This document shows, piece after piece, positions 55,798 through 64,000 of a stretch of 64,000 nt of DNA; within the stretch, counting starts at the first letter, position 1; the number at the start of each line of letters is the position of its first letter. This stretch comes from Neorhizobium galegae (GTDB lineage Bacteria; Pseudomonadota; Alphaproteobacteria; Rhizobiales; Rhizobiaceae): positions 2,113,501-2,177,500 of the forward strand of contig NZ_CP090095.1 of assembly GCF_021391675.1 (NCBI RefSeq), given 5' to 3'. The position numbers and the translations under genes are program-made. The notes under the pieces are model-generated. The model saw nothing but the letters and a program-made list of their open reading frames with translations, was not told the DNA's origin and did not search any database.

Positions 55798-57024
55798 GTG
55801 CTTGATTGGGAACATATCTTCGCGACGCGCTCCAGCCGCATGCGCGCGTCTGAAATCCGTGAACTGCTGAAGCTGCTCGACCAGCCCGATATCATCTCTT
55901 TCGCCGGCGGCATTCCGGATCCCGCGCTGTTTCCGGATGTGGCGTTCAAGGAAGCCTATTCGGATATTTTTTCCGGCGCACAGGTGAACGCGGCGCTGCA
56001 GTATTCCGTCAGCGAGGGTTACAAGCCGCTGCGCGAGTGGATCGCCCGCGACGTCGCCAAGATCGGCATCGACTGCACGCCCGACAACGTGTTCATCACC
56101 TCTGGGTCGCAGCAGGCGCTCGACTATCTCGGCAAGCTGTTCCTGTCGCCGAACGATACGGCGCTGGTCACCTGGCCGACCTATCTCGGCGCGCTTTCGG
56201 CCTTCAATGCCTATGAGCCGAATTACGACCAGCTGTCGCTGAACGGCAACCGCACGCCGGAGGCCTATCGCGACACCGCGGCAAAGACCGGCGGCAGCGT
56301 CAAGTTCGCCTATCTTTCGGCCGATTTCTCCAACCCGACCGGCGAGACGATCGACCTGGCGGCCCGCGAAAGGCTGCTGGCACTTGCCGACGAGCTCGAC
56401 ATCGCAATCCTCGAGGACGCCGCCTATCAGCACCTGCGGTATGACGGCGAGGCCATTCCCCCGATCCTGGCGCTCGACATCGCCCGCCGGGGCGGCATCG
56501 AAAACACCCGCACCATCTACAGCGGCAGCTTCTCGAAGACGCTGGCGCCCGGCCTGCGCGTCGGCTTCGTCGTCGCAGCGATGCCGGTCATCCGCAAGCT
56601 GGTGCTGATGAAGCAGGCCGCCGACCTGCACTCCTCGACGATCAACCAGATCGCCATCGAGCACGTCGCCTCGCGCGGTTTCGACGCCCAGGTCGCCAAG
56701 ATCAAGTCCGTCTACAGCAAGCGCCGCGATGCGATGTTGGCGGCACTCGACAAGTACATGCCGAAGAATGCCACCTGGACGCGCCCGGAAGGCGGCATGT
56801 TCGTGTGGGTGACCTTGCCGGAAGGCATGGACGGCGCCGAACTGCTGGCAAAATCGATCGCCACGGAAAAGGTGGCCTTCGTTCCGGGCAGGGCATTCTA
56901 CGCGGACGGCAGCAATGCCAATACGCTGCGCATGAGCTTCTCCTGCGCCGACGAGGCGATGATCGACGAGGGCATCAAGCGGCTCGGCCGCCTGATCTCC
57001 AACGCGATCCGCGCGGCTGCCTGA
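55798..57024 (+). CDS. PLP-dependent aminotransferase (class I/II)
   Basis: 408 residues from a GTG at 55798 with AGAGGA upstream. The PLP lysine is in SGSFSKTLAPGLRVGF; the fold I aminotransferase order is present (FAGGIPDPALFP, FSNPTGETI). It resembles 2-aminoadipate/branched-chain or aromatic aminotransferases of the LysN type without the GntR domain; the substrate is unassigned. A composite operator lies in its promoter, so its expression is probably under a TetR-like or similar regulator. Confidence 0.9.
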   Translation: MLDWEHIFATRSSRMRASEIRELLKLLDQPDIISFAGGIPDPALFPDVAFKEAYSDIFSGAQVNAALQYSVSEGYKPLREWIARDVAKIGIDCTPDNVFITSGSQQALDYLGKLFLSPNDTALVTWPTYLGALSAFNAYEPNYDQLSLNGNRTPEAYRDTAAKTGGSVKFAYLSADFSNPTGETIDLAARERLLALADELDIAILEDAAYQHLRYDGEAIPPILALDIARRGGIENTRTIYSGSFSKTLAPGLRVGFVVAAMPVIRKLVLMKQAADLHSSTINQIAIEHVASRGFDAQVAKIKSVYSKRRDAMLAALDKYMPKNATWTRPEGGMFVWVTLPEGMDGAELLAKSIATEKVAFVPGRAFYADGSNANTLRMSFSCADEAMIDEGIKRLGRLISNAIRAAA

Positions 57025-57045
57025 GCTGTCAAAACATTCGAGCAT

Positions 57046-57078
57046 AAAAAAGCCTGCCGCAGAACGGCAGGCTTTTTT
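57046..57078. terminator. Bidirectional Rho-independent terminator
   Basis: AAAAAAGCCTGCCG (57046-57059) and CGGCAGGCTTTTTT (57065-57078) with loop CAGAA. It is shared by the aminotransferase (+) and the channel gene (-). Confidence 0.9.
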
Positions 57079-57108
57079 GTTTGCCGGACTTGCCTGTTCG
57101 GCTGTCCG

Positions 57109-59010
57109 TCAGTCGGCGGCCAGGACGATAAGCATGTCGCTGTCGGCATAGGTGGTCATTTCGGTGCGGGGCGGATTGACGACCACGCCGCCGAGGTTTC
57201 TGGCATCGGCATCGCCCGGCCGCTGGCGGCGGTGGCCAATGGCGATTTCGCCGCGGCGAAGGGCTGCGAGCGCCACGGTGAAGAAGTTCACCGGCTTTGA
57301 GATATCGACATAGTCGCCCATCGGCCGCATGTAGATTTCGGAACCGGCCTCATCCAGAAGCTCGTCGAAGATCGCCGCCATCGATTCGTTTTCGGATGCC
57401 TGGGCGAGCATCAGGCTGACCAGCTTGTTGCTGACGACGAAGTCCTCGGCGCGGGTGACTTCCGCAAGCTCGCGGTTACGCACGTCGATCATCTCGCTGA
57501 CGACGCTGATGTGCTTGCCAGCCGTCTCGCCGATCTTGCGGAGTTGCAGCAGGGTGATCAGCGTGCGCGTGTCGGCCGATTGCGCCATCATGCTGTCGCT
57601 GTAGCCGAGAACCAGGACGTGGTCGTAGGACGGAATGTCGAGTGCGTCGAGCGCCGAGCGGCTGCTGGTGTCGATCACGCGGTGATCGACGACAAGCAGG
57701 GCTTTGTCGAGGTTGAGCGCTGCGACTTCCCCTTCGAATTCCGGCGTGTCGGCGGCGATCGTCAGCCGCGAGCCGGGCGCCACGTAGCGGGCAAGCTCGG
57801 TGGCGATGATCGGGCCGCGGCGGTTCCAGCCGAGGATCAGCGTGCGCTCCGCAGTCTTGATGCGCTTGACGATCGCCTTGATGGCATTCTTGTCGATGCC
57901 CATGTCGCCGGACCAGGTTTTGATCGCACCATCGTCTTCGGCGATGATGACCGCGCGATCGCTGGCGACGATCACCTGGTTGGGGTTGGGATTGAGGTGG
58001 ATGGCGCCATCCTTGTCGCAGAGGCCGATCAGCGTGCTGTTCTCGTAGGCAAGGACGGCATTGCCGAAGGACTTTCCGACGAGGCCGGGCTGTTCGAGCG
58101 TGTAGATCTCGCAGCCGTCGAAATCGAGCAGTTCGGAATAGACCGCACTCAGGCCCGCCTGCCGGCTGGTATGGACGACGATGCGGGCGATCAGATCGTC
58201 TGCGAGCACGAGCTGCATTTCGCCGCCGCCGACGATCCTTGCCACTTCGGCATTGTCGGCGTTGCGGATTTCCGCAGCGATCATGTATTTCTCCGCCCGG
58301 CGGTTCGGATCGTTGACCAGCGCCAGCACGGTCTTGATCACTTGCGGGTCCGCGTCTTCACCTTCCGGTGACAGCACGATGATCGACCGCGAGGTCTGCG
58401 GGTTGACGATGCCGAGGTCGTAGAGATCGGTCGGGTCGCCGCTGCGGCAGATGATCTTGGTGTTCTTGCGATCGGCGACCTTGGTGGCGATCTCGTCTTC
58501 CATCTCCACCTTGTCCTTGTTCGCCATGATGACGATGCGGGGATTGCGGCGGCTCTGGTTGGCGATGACGAGCTCCGAGATGACGTCGAAGATCGAGGGC
58601 GACCAGTTGAGGATGATCGTGTGTTCGGTTTCGAGCACGCGCGAGCGGCCCTTGCGCAGCTCGTCCAGCTTTTCCTCGAGGCCGGACGAGATGACGCCGA
58701 TCAACGCGGAGAAGACGAAGATGCCGGCCACCGTGACCAGCAGCATGATCAGGCGGAAGCTCCAACCCTGGTCGCCGCCCATGGTGCCGGCGTCGAAGGT
58801 GCGCATCAGCGATTCCCACGTTCCTTCCACGAAGCCGAGCGGTTCGGCGCCCTCCGGCGCAATGCCGGTGACCGCAAGGATCGCGCCTGCTATCATGATG
58901 ACGATCAGCGATATCACCGCCAGCCAGCCGATCAGCGCAATCGCGCCGCCTGCCATGCTCTTGTCGAACCCATAGCGCAGTCGCGCGCCCCAGTTTTCCC
59001 GTTTTTTCAT
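57109..59010 (-). CDS. CASTOR/POLLUX-like ion channel with RCK-type domains
   Basis: 633 residues from the ATG at 59010. Transmembrane helices lie near residues 25-50 and 88-108, with a pore-like segment SLMRTFDAGTMGGDQGWSFRL between them. The cytoplasmic part contains two nucleotide-binding (RCK/TrkA-like) domains, for example EHTIILNWSPSIFDVISELVIAN and TAERTLILGWNRRGPIIATELARYV. Plant CASTOR and POLLUX are nuclear channels for symbiotic calcium signalling; bacterial relatives are of unknown ion specificity. It is transcribed alone. Confidence 0.88.
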   Translation of the reverse strand: MKKRENWGARLRYGFDKSMAGGAIALIGWLAVISLIVIMIAGAILAVTGIAPEGAEPLGFVEGTWESLMRTFDAGTMGGDQGWSFRLIMLLVTVAGIFVFSALIGVISSGLEEKLDELRKGRSRVLETEHTIILNWSPSIFDVISELVIANQSRRNPRIVIMANKDKVEMEDEIATKVADRKNTKIICRSGDPTDLYDLGIVNPQTSRSIIVLSPEGEDADPQVIKTVLALVNDPNRRAEKYMIAAEIRNADNAEVARIVGGGEMQLVLADDLIARIVVHTSRQAGLSAVYSELLDFDGCEIYTLEQPGLVGKSFGNAVLAYENSTLIGLCDKDGAIHLNPNPNQVIVASDRAVIIAEDDGAIKTWSGDMGIDKNAIKAIVKRIKTAERTLILGWNRRGPIIATELARYVAPGSRLTIAADTPEFEGEVAALNLDKALLVVDHRVIDTSSRSALDALDIPSYDHVLVLGYSDSMMAQSADTRTLITLLQLRKIGETAGKHISVVSEMIDVRNRELAEVTRAEDFVVSNKLVSLMLAQASENESMAAIFDELLDEAGSEIYMRPMGDYVDISKPVNFFTVALAALRRGEIAIGHRRQRPGDADARNLGGVVVNPPRTEMTTYADSDMLIVLAAD

Positions 59011-59252
59011 CTTGTGTCCCCGAACTATACCCTGGTGCACGGGATGGCAGGATTAGGTTGCGAAACAATTGAAGGGGCGGGTTTTGCGCCGTTGTTGTGC
59101 CGGAATGATCTGAGCACAGTAAATTTAGTCTTCGAATTTCGGTCGCCGCTGGTAAAACACGCCGCAAGATCGGCGTTGCCCGCCTGCCTGTCACATGGCT
59201 GTCAAGCTGGGATGCTTATCGTCCCCAGCTTATGTTCGAACAGGATGCTCCG

Positions 59253-60236
59253 ATGAAGAACCTTCTTTCCGCTTTCACCGCCCTCGTGGCCATTGGCATG
59301 ATTGTCGGCGCCGCTGAGGCCGCCGATCTCGTGCTCTATACCAGCCAGCCGAACGAGGACGCCCAGGCGACCGTCGACGGTTTCAAGGCTGCCAATCCGG
59401 GGCTCGACGTGCAGTGGGTGCGTGACGGGACGCCGCAGATCATGGCCAAGCTCAATGCCGAGATCCAGGCCGGCAATCCGGCGGCCGACGTTCTCCTGAT
59501 CGCCGACACGGTGACGCTCGAGCGCATGAAGCAGGCAGGCCAGCTGATGGCCTACAAGTCCCCGGAAGCCGCCAATTACGACAAGGCTCTCTATGACGCC
59601 GACGGCTTCTATTATTCGACCAAGCTGATCACCACCGGCATCATCTACAACACCCAGGCCGCCATGAAGCCGACCAGCTGGGCAGACCTTGCCAAGCCGG
59701 AAGCCAAGGGCCTCGTCACCATGCCGAGCCCGCTCGCCTCGGGTGCCGCCCTCATCCACGCACAGACGCTCTCCGGCATCCCCAGCCTCGGCTGGGACTA
59801 TTACAAGAACCTCAAGGCAAACGGCGCGATAGCCGCCGGCGGCAACGGCGCGATCCTGAAGTCCGTTGCTTCGGGCGAGAAGGCCTACGGCTTCGTCGTC
59901 GATTACCTGCCGATCCGCGAAAAGGCGAAGGGCGCTCCCGTCGAGTTCGTCTTCCCGAAGGAAGGCGTGTCCGCGGTGACTGAGCCGGCAGCGATCCTTG
60001 CCTCCACCAAACATGCGGACAATGCCAAGAAGTTCATCGACTACGTCCTCTCGCAGAAGGGCCAGGAAGGCTTCCTGAAGCTCGGCTACATTCCGGCCCG
60101 CAACGGCATGGCCGTGCCGGCCGGCTTCCCGGCGCGCGAGACGATCAAGGTCCTGCCGATCAATGCTCCCGATGCGCTCAAGAACTCCGAGAAGGACGTC
60201 AAGGGCTTCGCGGATATCTTCGGCATCAAAGGCTGA
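59253..60236 (+). CDS. Fe3+-type ABC transporter substrate-binding protein
   Basis: 327 residues from the ATG at 59253 with AGGA upstream. A signal peptide (FTALVAIGMIVGAAEAA) precedes the mature chain beginning ADLVLYTSQPNEDAQATVDGF. Family features are GTPQIMAKLNAEIQAGNPAADVLLIADT and DGFYYSTKLITTGIIYNT, common to Fe3+ (FbpA) and related anion or phosphonate binding proteins. The substrate is not certain. The permease follows 12 bp later. Confidence 0.85.
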   Translation: MKNLLSAFTALVAIGMIVGAAEAADLVLYTSQPNEDAQATVDGFKAANPGLDVQWVRDGTPQIMAKLNAEIQAGNPAADVLLIADTVTLERMKQAGQLMAYKSPEAANYDKALYDADGFYYSTKLITTGIIYNTQAAMKPTSWADLAKPEAKGLVTMPSPLASGAALIHAQTLSGIPSLGWDYYKNLKANGAIAAGGNGAILKSVASGEKAYGFVVDYLPIREKAKGAPVEFVFPKEGVSAVTEPAAILASTKHADNAKKFIDYVLSQKGQEGFLKLGYIPARNGMAVPAGFPARETIKVLPINAPDALKNSEKDVKGFADIFGIKG

Positions 60237-60248
60237 TATAAGCGCCAT

Positions 60249-61943
60249 ATGACGCGACCTCAAAAACAGGGAAACAGCCAGCCACGCTGGCTGTTTCCTT
60301 TTGTCGTAACCGTGATCTTCTGCCTGAGCGTGCTGCCGCTCGGCCGGCTTGCCGCGACCGGCATCATGTCCGCCTTCCGGGGCGGGGCGAGCGAGTTGCT
60401 GTCAGACCCGGGCCTGTGGTGCTCGGTCTACGACACGCTGTCGACCTCCTTCTTCGGCATGATCGCAGCGGTCGTCCTGGGCGGCGGTTTCGCGCTGCTG
60501 CTGACGCTGTTTGACATCCGAGGCAAGGCTCTTCTCGGTTTCCTGTTCATGCTGCCGACGATGATCCCGCCGCAGGTGACGGCGCTTGCCTGGATCGGCA
60601 TGACCGGGCCTTCGAGCGCGCTCCTGAAGGCGCTGGGGCTTGCGCCGCCGCTCGGTTCACCGCAGCCGCTCTATTCGATCGGAGGCATCGCGCTGCTCTA
60701 CGGCGTACAGAATGCGGCCCTGGTCTACCTGTCGCTCCGGGCCGGGCTGCTTGCGCTACCGCGCGATGCGGTGGAGGCGGCGAGGCTTTCCGGCGCGTCG
60801 TCCTTTCAGGTGTTGAAGGACGTCATCTTGCCCTTGTCACTGCCGGGTTTTGCAGCGGGTGCGGCCATCGCTTTCGTCTCCTGCGTCGGCAATTTCGGCA
60901 TTCCGGCGATCCTTGGCATCCCCGCCGGGATCTATACATTGCCGACCCTGATCTATTCCAAATTCGCCGCTTTCGGTCCCCGCACGTTCGCGGACATCTC
61001 GGTTTTGTCCGGCTTGATTGCGATCCTGTCGGTCATAGGGCTGATGGTCGAGGCCCGGGTACTGCGCGGCCGCGACTATCGCGTCATCGGCCTGTCGGGG
61101 CAGGTCGCCGTGTTCCGGCTCGGCGCGTGGCGGTGGCTTGCCGAACTGCTTTTGTGGCTGACCATCTTCCTGATCCTCGCCATGCCGCTGATCGCGCTCG
61201 TCGCAAGTTCGCTGGCACCTGCCTATGGCGTGCGGCTCAGCCCGGCGACCGTCACCATCAAGGCCTATGAGGAAATCCTCCTGCGCCAGGCGGCGACGCG
61301 CATCGCGTTCACCAATTCCCTCTCGCTGTCGCTTGCCACCGCCTTCGGTCTCCTGGTGGTGACGGTGCTGACCGGCTATTTCCTGGTGCGCAGCAAGAGT
61401 CGCCTTGTGGGCCTCATTTCGGCGCTCGCGGAGATCCCCTATGCGCTGCCGGGCATCGTGCTGGCGGTTGCCTTCATCCTGCTGTTCGCCGCACCCATTC
61501 CGGTGATCGGCATCTCGATCTACGGGACGATCTGGATCATCCTGATCGCCTATTTCTCAAGTTTCTTCGCGGTCAGCCTGAAACCGGTGGTGAGCGCCTT
61601 CCGCCAGCTCGATCCTTCTCTCGAGGAGGCGGCGCGGCTTTCCGGAGCAGGGTTCGCGCGCCGGCTCGTCGATATTCTCGTGCCGCTGGTGGCACCGGCT
61701 GCGGGCGCCTCGGTGATCCTCGTGTTCCTGATTGCCTGCAACGAGCTGACCGTCTCGGCACTCCTATGGTCGGCGGGCACCCAGACACTCGGCGTGCTGA
61801 TCTACAATCTCGATGACAGCGGCAGTTTCAACATCGCTGCGGCACTGTCCGTCCTCGTGGTCATCATGGTGATCGCGATGATGGTGGTGCTGGAACTGAT
61901 GGCGAAACGACTGCCGAAAGGTGTGGTACCGTGGCGAAGCTGA
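60249..61943 (+). CDS. Fe3+-type ABC transporter permease (two-domain)
   Basis: 564 residues with two inner-membrane permease modules, each with a BPD transport loop (for example AARLSGASSFQVLKDVILPL and AARLSGAGFARRLVDILVPL). This two-domain structure is typical of FbpB and related iron or phosphonate permeases. The end overlaps the ATPase gene by 13 bp. Confidence 0.88.
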   Translation: MTRPQKQGNSQPRWLFPFVVTVIFCLSVLPLGRLAATGIMSAFRGGASELLSDPGLWCSVYDTLSTSFFGMIAAVVLGGGFALLLTLFDIRGKALLGFLFMLPTMIPPQVTALAWIGMTGPSSALLKALGLAPPLGSPQPLYSIGGIALLYGVQNAALVYLSLRAGLLALPRDAVEAARLSGASSFQVLKDVILPLSLPGFAAGAAIAFVSCVGNFGIPAILGIPAGIYTLPTLIYSKFAAFGPRTFADISVLSGLIAILSVIGLMVEARVLRGRDYRVIGLSGQVAVFRLGAWRWLAELLLWLTIFLILAMPLIALVASSLAPAYGVRLSPATVTIKAYEEILLRQAATRIAFTNSLSLSLATAFGLLVVTVLTGYFLVRSKSRLVGLISALAEIPYALPGIVLAVAFILLFAAPIPVIGISIYGTIWIILIAYFSSFFAVSLKPVVSAFRQLDPSLEEAARLSGAGFARRLVDILVPLVAPAAGASVILVFLIACNELTVSALLWSAGTQTLGVLIYNLDDSGSFNIAAALSVLVVIMVIAMMVVLELMAKRLPKGVVPWRS

Positions 61944-62959
61944 TCCTCAACCGCCTCTCCAAGACATTCGACACCGGCGGCCGTGCGGCCGTCAACGACG
62001 TGTCGCTGACGGTGCGCGAAGGCGGCTTCCTGGCGTTGCTTGGGCCCTCCGGCTGCGGCAAGACGACGGTGCTGCGGATGATCGCCGGCTTCGAACAGCC
62101 AAGCGACGGCTCGATCCTGCTCGGCGAGCGCGTTCTGGCGAACGCAGGCGAGATGGTGTCGCCTGAACATCGCAACATGGCTATGGTCTTTCAGTCCTAT
62201 GCGCTTTGGCCGCATATGAGCGTCGCGGAAAATGTCGGCTACCCTTTGAAGGTGCGCGGCATTTCGCGCGAGAAACGTGCACGCAAGGTCAGGGAGGCGC
62301 TTGCCGCCGTCCGCCTCGAGGCCTACGCGGACCGCCGTCCGGCGGATCTCTCCGGCGGCCAGAGGCAGCGCGTGGCGCTCGCCCGTTGTCTCGTTACCGA
62401 ACCGGACGTCGTGCTGCTCGACGAGCCGCTCGCCAATCTCGACCGGCACCTGCGCCAGGAGATGGAAGAGACGTTTCGCGAGTTTCACGCCCGATCCGGT
62501 GCGACGATGATCTATGTCACCCATGACCAGTCGGAGGCGATGGCGCTTGCGACCGACGTCGCGGTAATGTCCGAGGGCCGGCTGCTGCAGGTGGCGACGC
62601 CGGAGGAAATCTATGCCCGGCCGGAGGGCCGGTTGGTCGGCGGCCTCGTGGGGCAGGGGGCTATCCTCTCACTTCCGTCACCGCTCGGTGATAGGCGGCT
62701 TTTCGACTGGCCCGCCATGCAGGAGATCCTCACCGGACCGGCAGGTGAAGCGCGTGCCGATATCCTCGTCCGTCCGCAGGACGTCGAAATCGCGGCGGAA
62801 GGACAGGTGGCCACCGTCCTCTCGGTGCTGTTCGAGGGCGAGCGTTATGCGCTGCGTCTCGCTCTGCCGGACGGACAGGCATTGCGCGCTTTCAGCCGCC
62901 AGCCGGTCAAGGTCGGCGATCGTCTGTCGATCGTCATCCGTGCGGCCTGGAGATTGTAG
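61931..62959 (+). CDS. Fe3+-type ABC transporter ATPase
   Basis: 342 residues from a GTG at 61931. Walker A GPSGCGKTT, signature LSGGQRQRVALARCL and Walker B VVLLDEPLANLD are intact. A C-terminal TOBE-like domain follows (ADILVRPQDVEIAAEGQVATVLSVLFEGERY). It drives the preceding permease and binding protein. Confidence 0.92.
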   Translation: MAKLILNRLSKTFDTGGRAAVNDVSLTVREGGFLALLGPSGCGKTTVLRMIAGFEQPSDGSILLGERVLANAGEMVSPEHRNMAMVFQSYALWPHMSVAENVGYPLKVRGISREKRARKVREALAAVRLEAYADRRPADLSGGQRQRVALARCLVTEPDVVLLDEPLANLDRHLRQEMEETFREFHARSGATMIYVTHDQSEAMALATDVAVMSEGRLLQVATPEEIYARPEGRLVGGLVGQGAILSLPSPLGDRRLFDWPAMQEILTGPAGEARADILVRPQDVEIAAEGQVATVLSVLFEGERYALRLALPDGQALRAFSRQPVKVGDRLSIVIRAAWRL

Positions 62960-63008
62960 CCAGGCGTCGCCATGGTTATGCTGTTCGCCAAGAAAAGGAA
63001 TCCCTCTC

Positions 63009-64000
63009 ATGTCGCTGTGTCTCGGCACCTTCAACATTGAAAACCTGATGACGCGCTTCGATTTTTCCGGCTGGCGCAACCAGCTCCGGCAGGACCGCGT
63101 GCTGCGGCTCTACGACGTGCAGGACAAGGCCGTCTACCAGCAGCTCGAACAGGCCCGCCTGATCGCCGAGACCGACGACACGCGGCAGCTTTCGGCACTG
63201 GCGATCGCCGATGCGGATGCCGACATCCTCTGCCTGCAGGAGGTCGACAACATGCCGGCGCTGCAGGCCTTCGAATACGGCTATCTCTACCGCATGGTCG
63301 GCAACGGCTACCGCCAGAAATATCTGGTCGAGGGCAATGATTCACGTGGCATCGATGTCGCCGTGCTGATGCGCGAGGAGACCCGCAGCGGCGAGAAGAT
63401 CGAGGTGCAGGACGTGCGCAGCCACGCCATGCTGACCTATCAGGACCTCGGCCTCTTCAACGACGAACTGGCGCTCAGCAACCAGGCCCACGACAAGATC
63501 TTCAAGCGCGACTGCCTGGAACTGGAGCTGACGATCGGGGGCAAGCCCTTCTCGCTGTTCGTCGTGCATTTCAAATCCATGGGCAATGCCCGCGACGGCC
63601 AGGACGGCCGCACCGGCACGATGGCGGTCCGCATGGCGGAGGCGAAAGCGGTGCGCCAGATCGTCGAACGCCGTTTCGGCGAGGGACGAACCGCCGACAA
63701 GAACTTCGCCATCTGCGGGGACATGAACGACTATCAGGAAAAGGTGCAAGTGATCGGCACACGCCGCGAGGGCTACCTCTTCGAGCCGCGGAGCGAAGAG
63801 GTGAGTGCGCTGAATGTCTTCACCGACGACGGCTTCGTGGTCAACGCGGTTACGCGCCGCGAGGTGATGGATCGCTGGACGCTCTATCATGCGCGCGGGC
63901 CGGAGGAGCAGCATCTCTGCCAGCTCGACTATATCTGGCTGTCGCCGGCGCTCGCTGAGCACAACCCCGAGAGCGTGCCGGAGATCATCCGCGGCGGCCA
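63009..64000 (+). CDS. Endonuclease/exonuclease/phosphatase-family protein (3' end cut by window edge)
   Basis: About 330 codons from the ATG at 63009, with AAAGGAA upstream, open to the window edge. The family motifs are TFNIENLM, the metal-binding ADILCLQEVDNM, FVVHFKSMG, CGDMNDY with the catalytic Asp and Asn, and QLDYIWLSP. Such enzymes cleave phosphodiesters in nucleic acids, lipids or other compounds. It starts 50 bp after the ABC ATPase but has no evident link to it. Confidence 0.9.
   Translation, partial: MSLCLGTFNIENLMTRFDFSGWRNQLRQDRVLRLYDVQDKAVYQQLEQARLIAETDDTRQLSALAIADADADILCLQEVDNMPALQAFEYGYLYRMVGNGYRQKYLVEGNDSRGIDVAVLMREETRSGEKIEVQDVRSHAMLTYQDLGLFNDELALSNQAHDKIFKRDCLELELTIGGKPFSLFVVHFKSMGNARDGQDGRTGTMAVRMAEAKAVRQIVERRFGEGRTADKNFAICGDMNDYQEKVQVIGTRREGYLFEPRSEEVSALNVFTDDGFVVNAVTRREVMDRWTLYHARGPEEQHLCQLDYIWLSPALAEHNPESVPEIIRGG

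Noticed and set aside
54903..57024. FucU-like gene plus AT-rich ORF plus aminotransferase as a toxin-antitoxin or defence system
   Set aside because: No toxin, antitoxin, nuclease or phage-defence domain is visible in these genes.

Overview
The window is about 64 kb of GC-rich, densely coded, mostly chromosomal housekeeping DNA from an alphaproteobacterium of the order Rhizobiales, most likely Rhizobiaceae (Rhizobium, Neorhizobium or Agrobacterium-like). This rests on the suf gene order (cysteine desulfurase, sufB, sufC, sufD, sufS, sufT, sufA), a phosphatidylcholine synthase, a CASTOR/POLLUX-type channel, the DUF455, Bcp, AsmA-like and TyrS neighbourhood, and Irr/RirA-like sites. The genus cannot be fixed from the sequence alone. 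No phage, transposase, CRISPR array, rRNA or conjugation gene was recognised. The only tRNA is tRNA-Lys(TTT).

1-7.1 kb (minus strand): a PAS-GGDEF-EAL protein cut by the left edge, then, in transcription order, a Leu/Ile/Val-type binding protein, rpe, a DUF2259 secreted protein, purB and a small serine hydrolase. 7.2-13.5 kb: a flavin reductase, then a tight cluster of MoxR-type ATPase, CoxE-like VWA protein, XdhC split over two genes, and a MoeA-like/MobA-like fusion. This looks like a molybdenum-hydroxylase maturation set, but no hydroxylase subunit lies in the window. TfoX-like and Nudix proteins follow.

13.5-25 kb: DEAD-box helicase, M23 peptidase, DUF455 protein, Bcp peroxiredoxin, a large AsmA/YhdP-like protein, tyrS, a GGDEF protein and an alpha/beta hydrolase. 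25-32.5 kb: the complete suf Fe-S assembly operon, with an extra 73-residue coiled-coil ORF between sufB and sufC. Its promoter region carries Irr-box-like and RirA-box-like motifs. 32.5-36.5 kb: a GntR regulator with twin palindromic operators, and a MacAB-like efflux system.

36.5-45.5 kb: small proteins (DUF2171, two tiny membrane proteins), an FMN reductase, DegP/HtrA, a gene-poor stretch ending at tRNA-Lys, CcdA, an AEC transporter, a UbiH-like hydroxylase and Pcs. 45.6-50.3 kb: a nucleoside-type (BMP family) ABC importer. 50.4-57 kb: an alcohol dehydrogenase and divergent AraC regulator sharing 21-bp-spaced direct repeats, a DUF4087 protein, a TetR regulator with a palindrome in its leader, ilvC, a FucU-like mutarotase with an AT-rich partner ORF, and a PLP aminotransferase behind a large composite inverted repeat. 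57-64 kb: the CASTOR/POLLUX-like channel, an Fe3+-type ABC importer and a truncated endonuclease/exonuclease/phosphatase protein.

Most of this is ordinary. The points most worth checking are regulatory (suf, aminotransferase/fucU, GntR, AraC and TetR operators), the orphan Cox/Xdh maturation cluster, and several small or broken ORFs. I found no convincing evidence of a wholly new multi-gene system.
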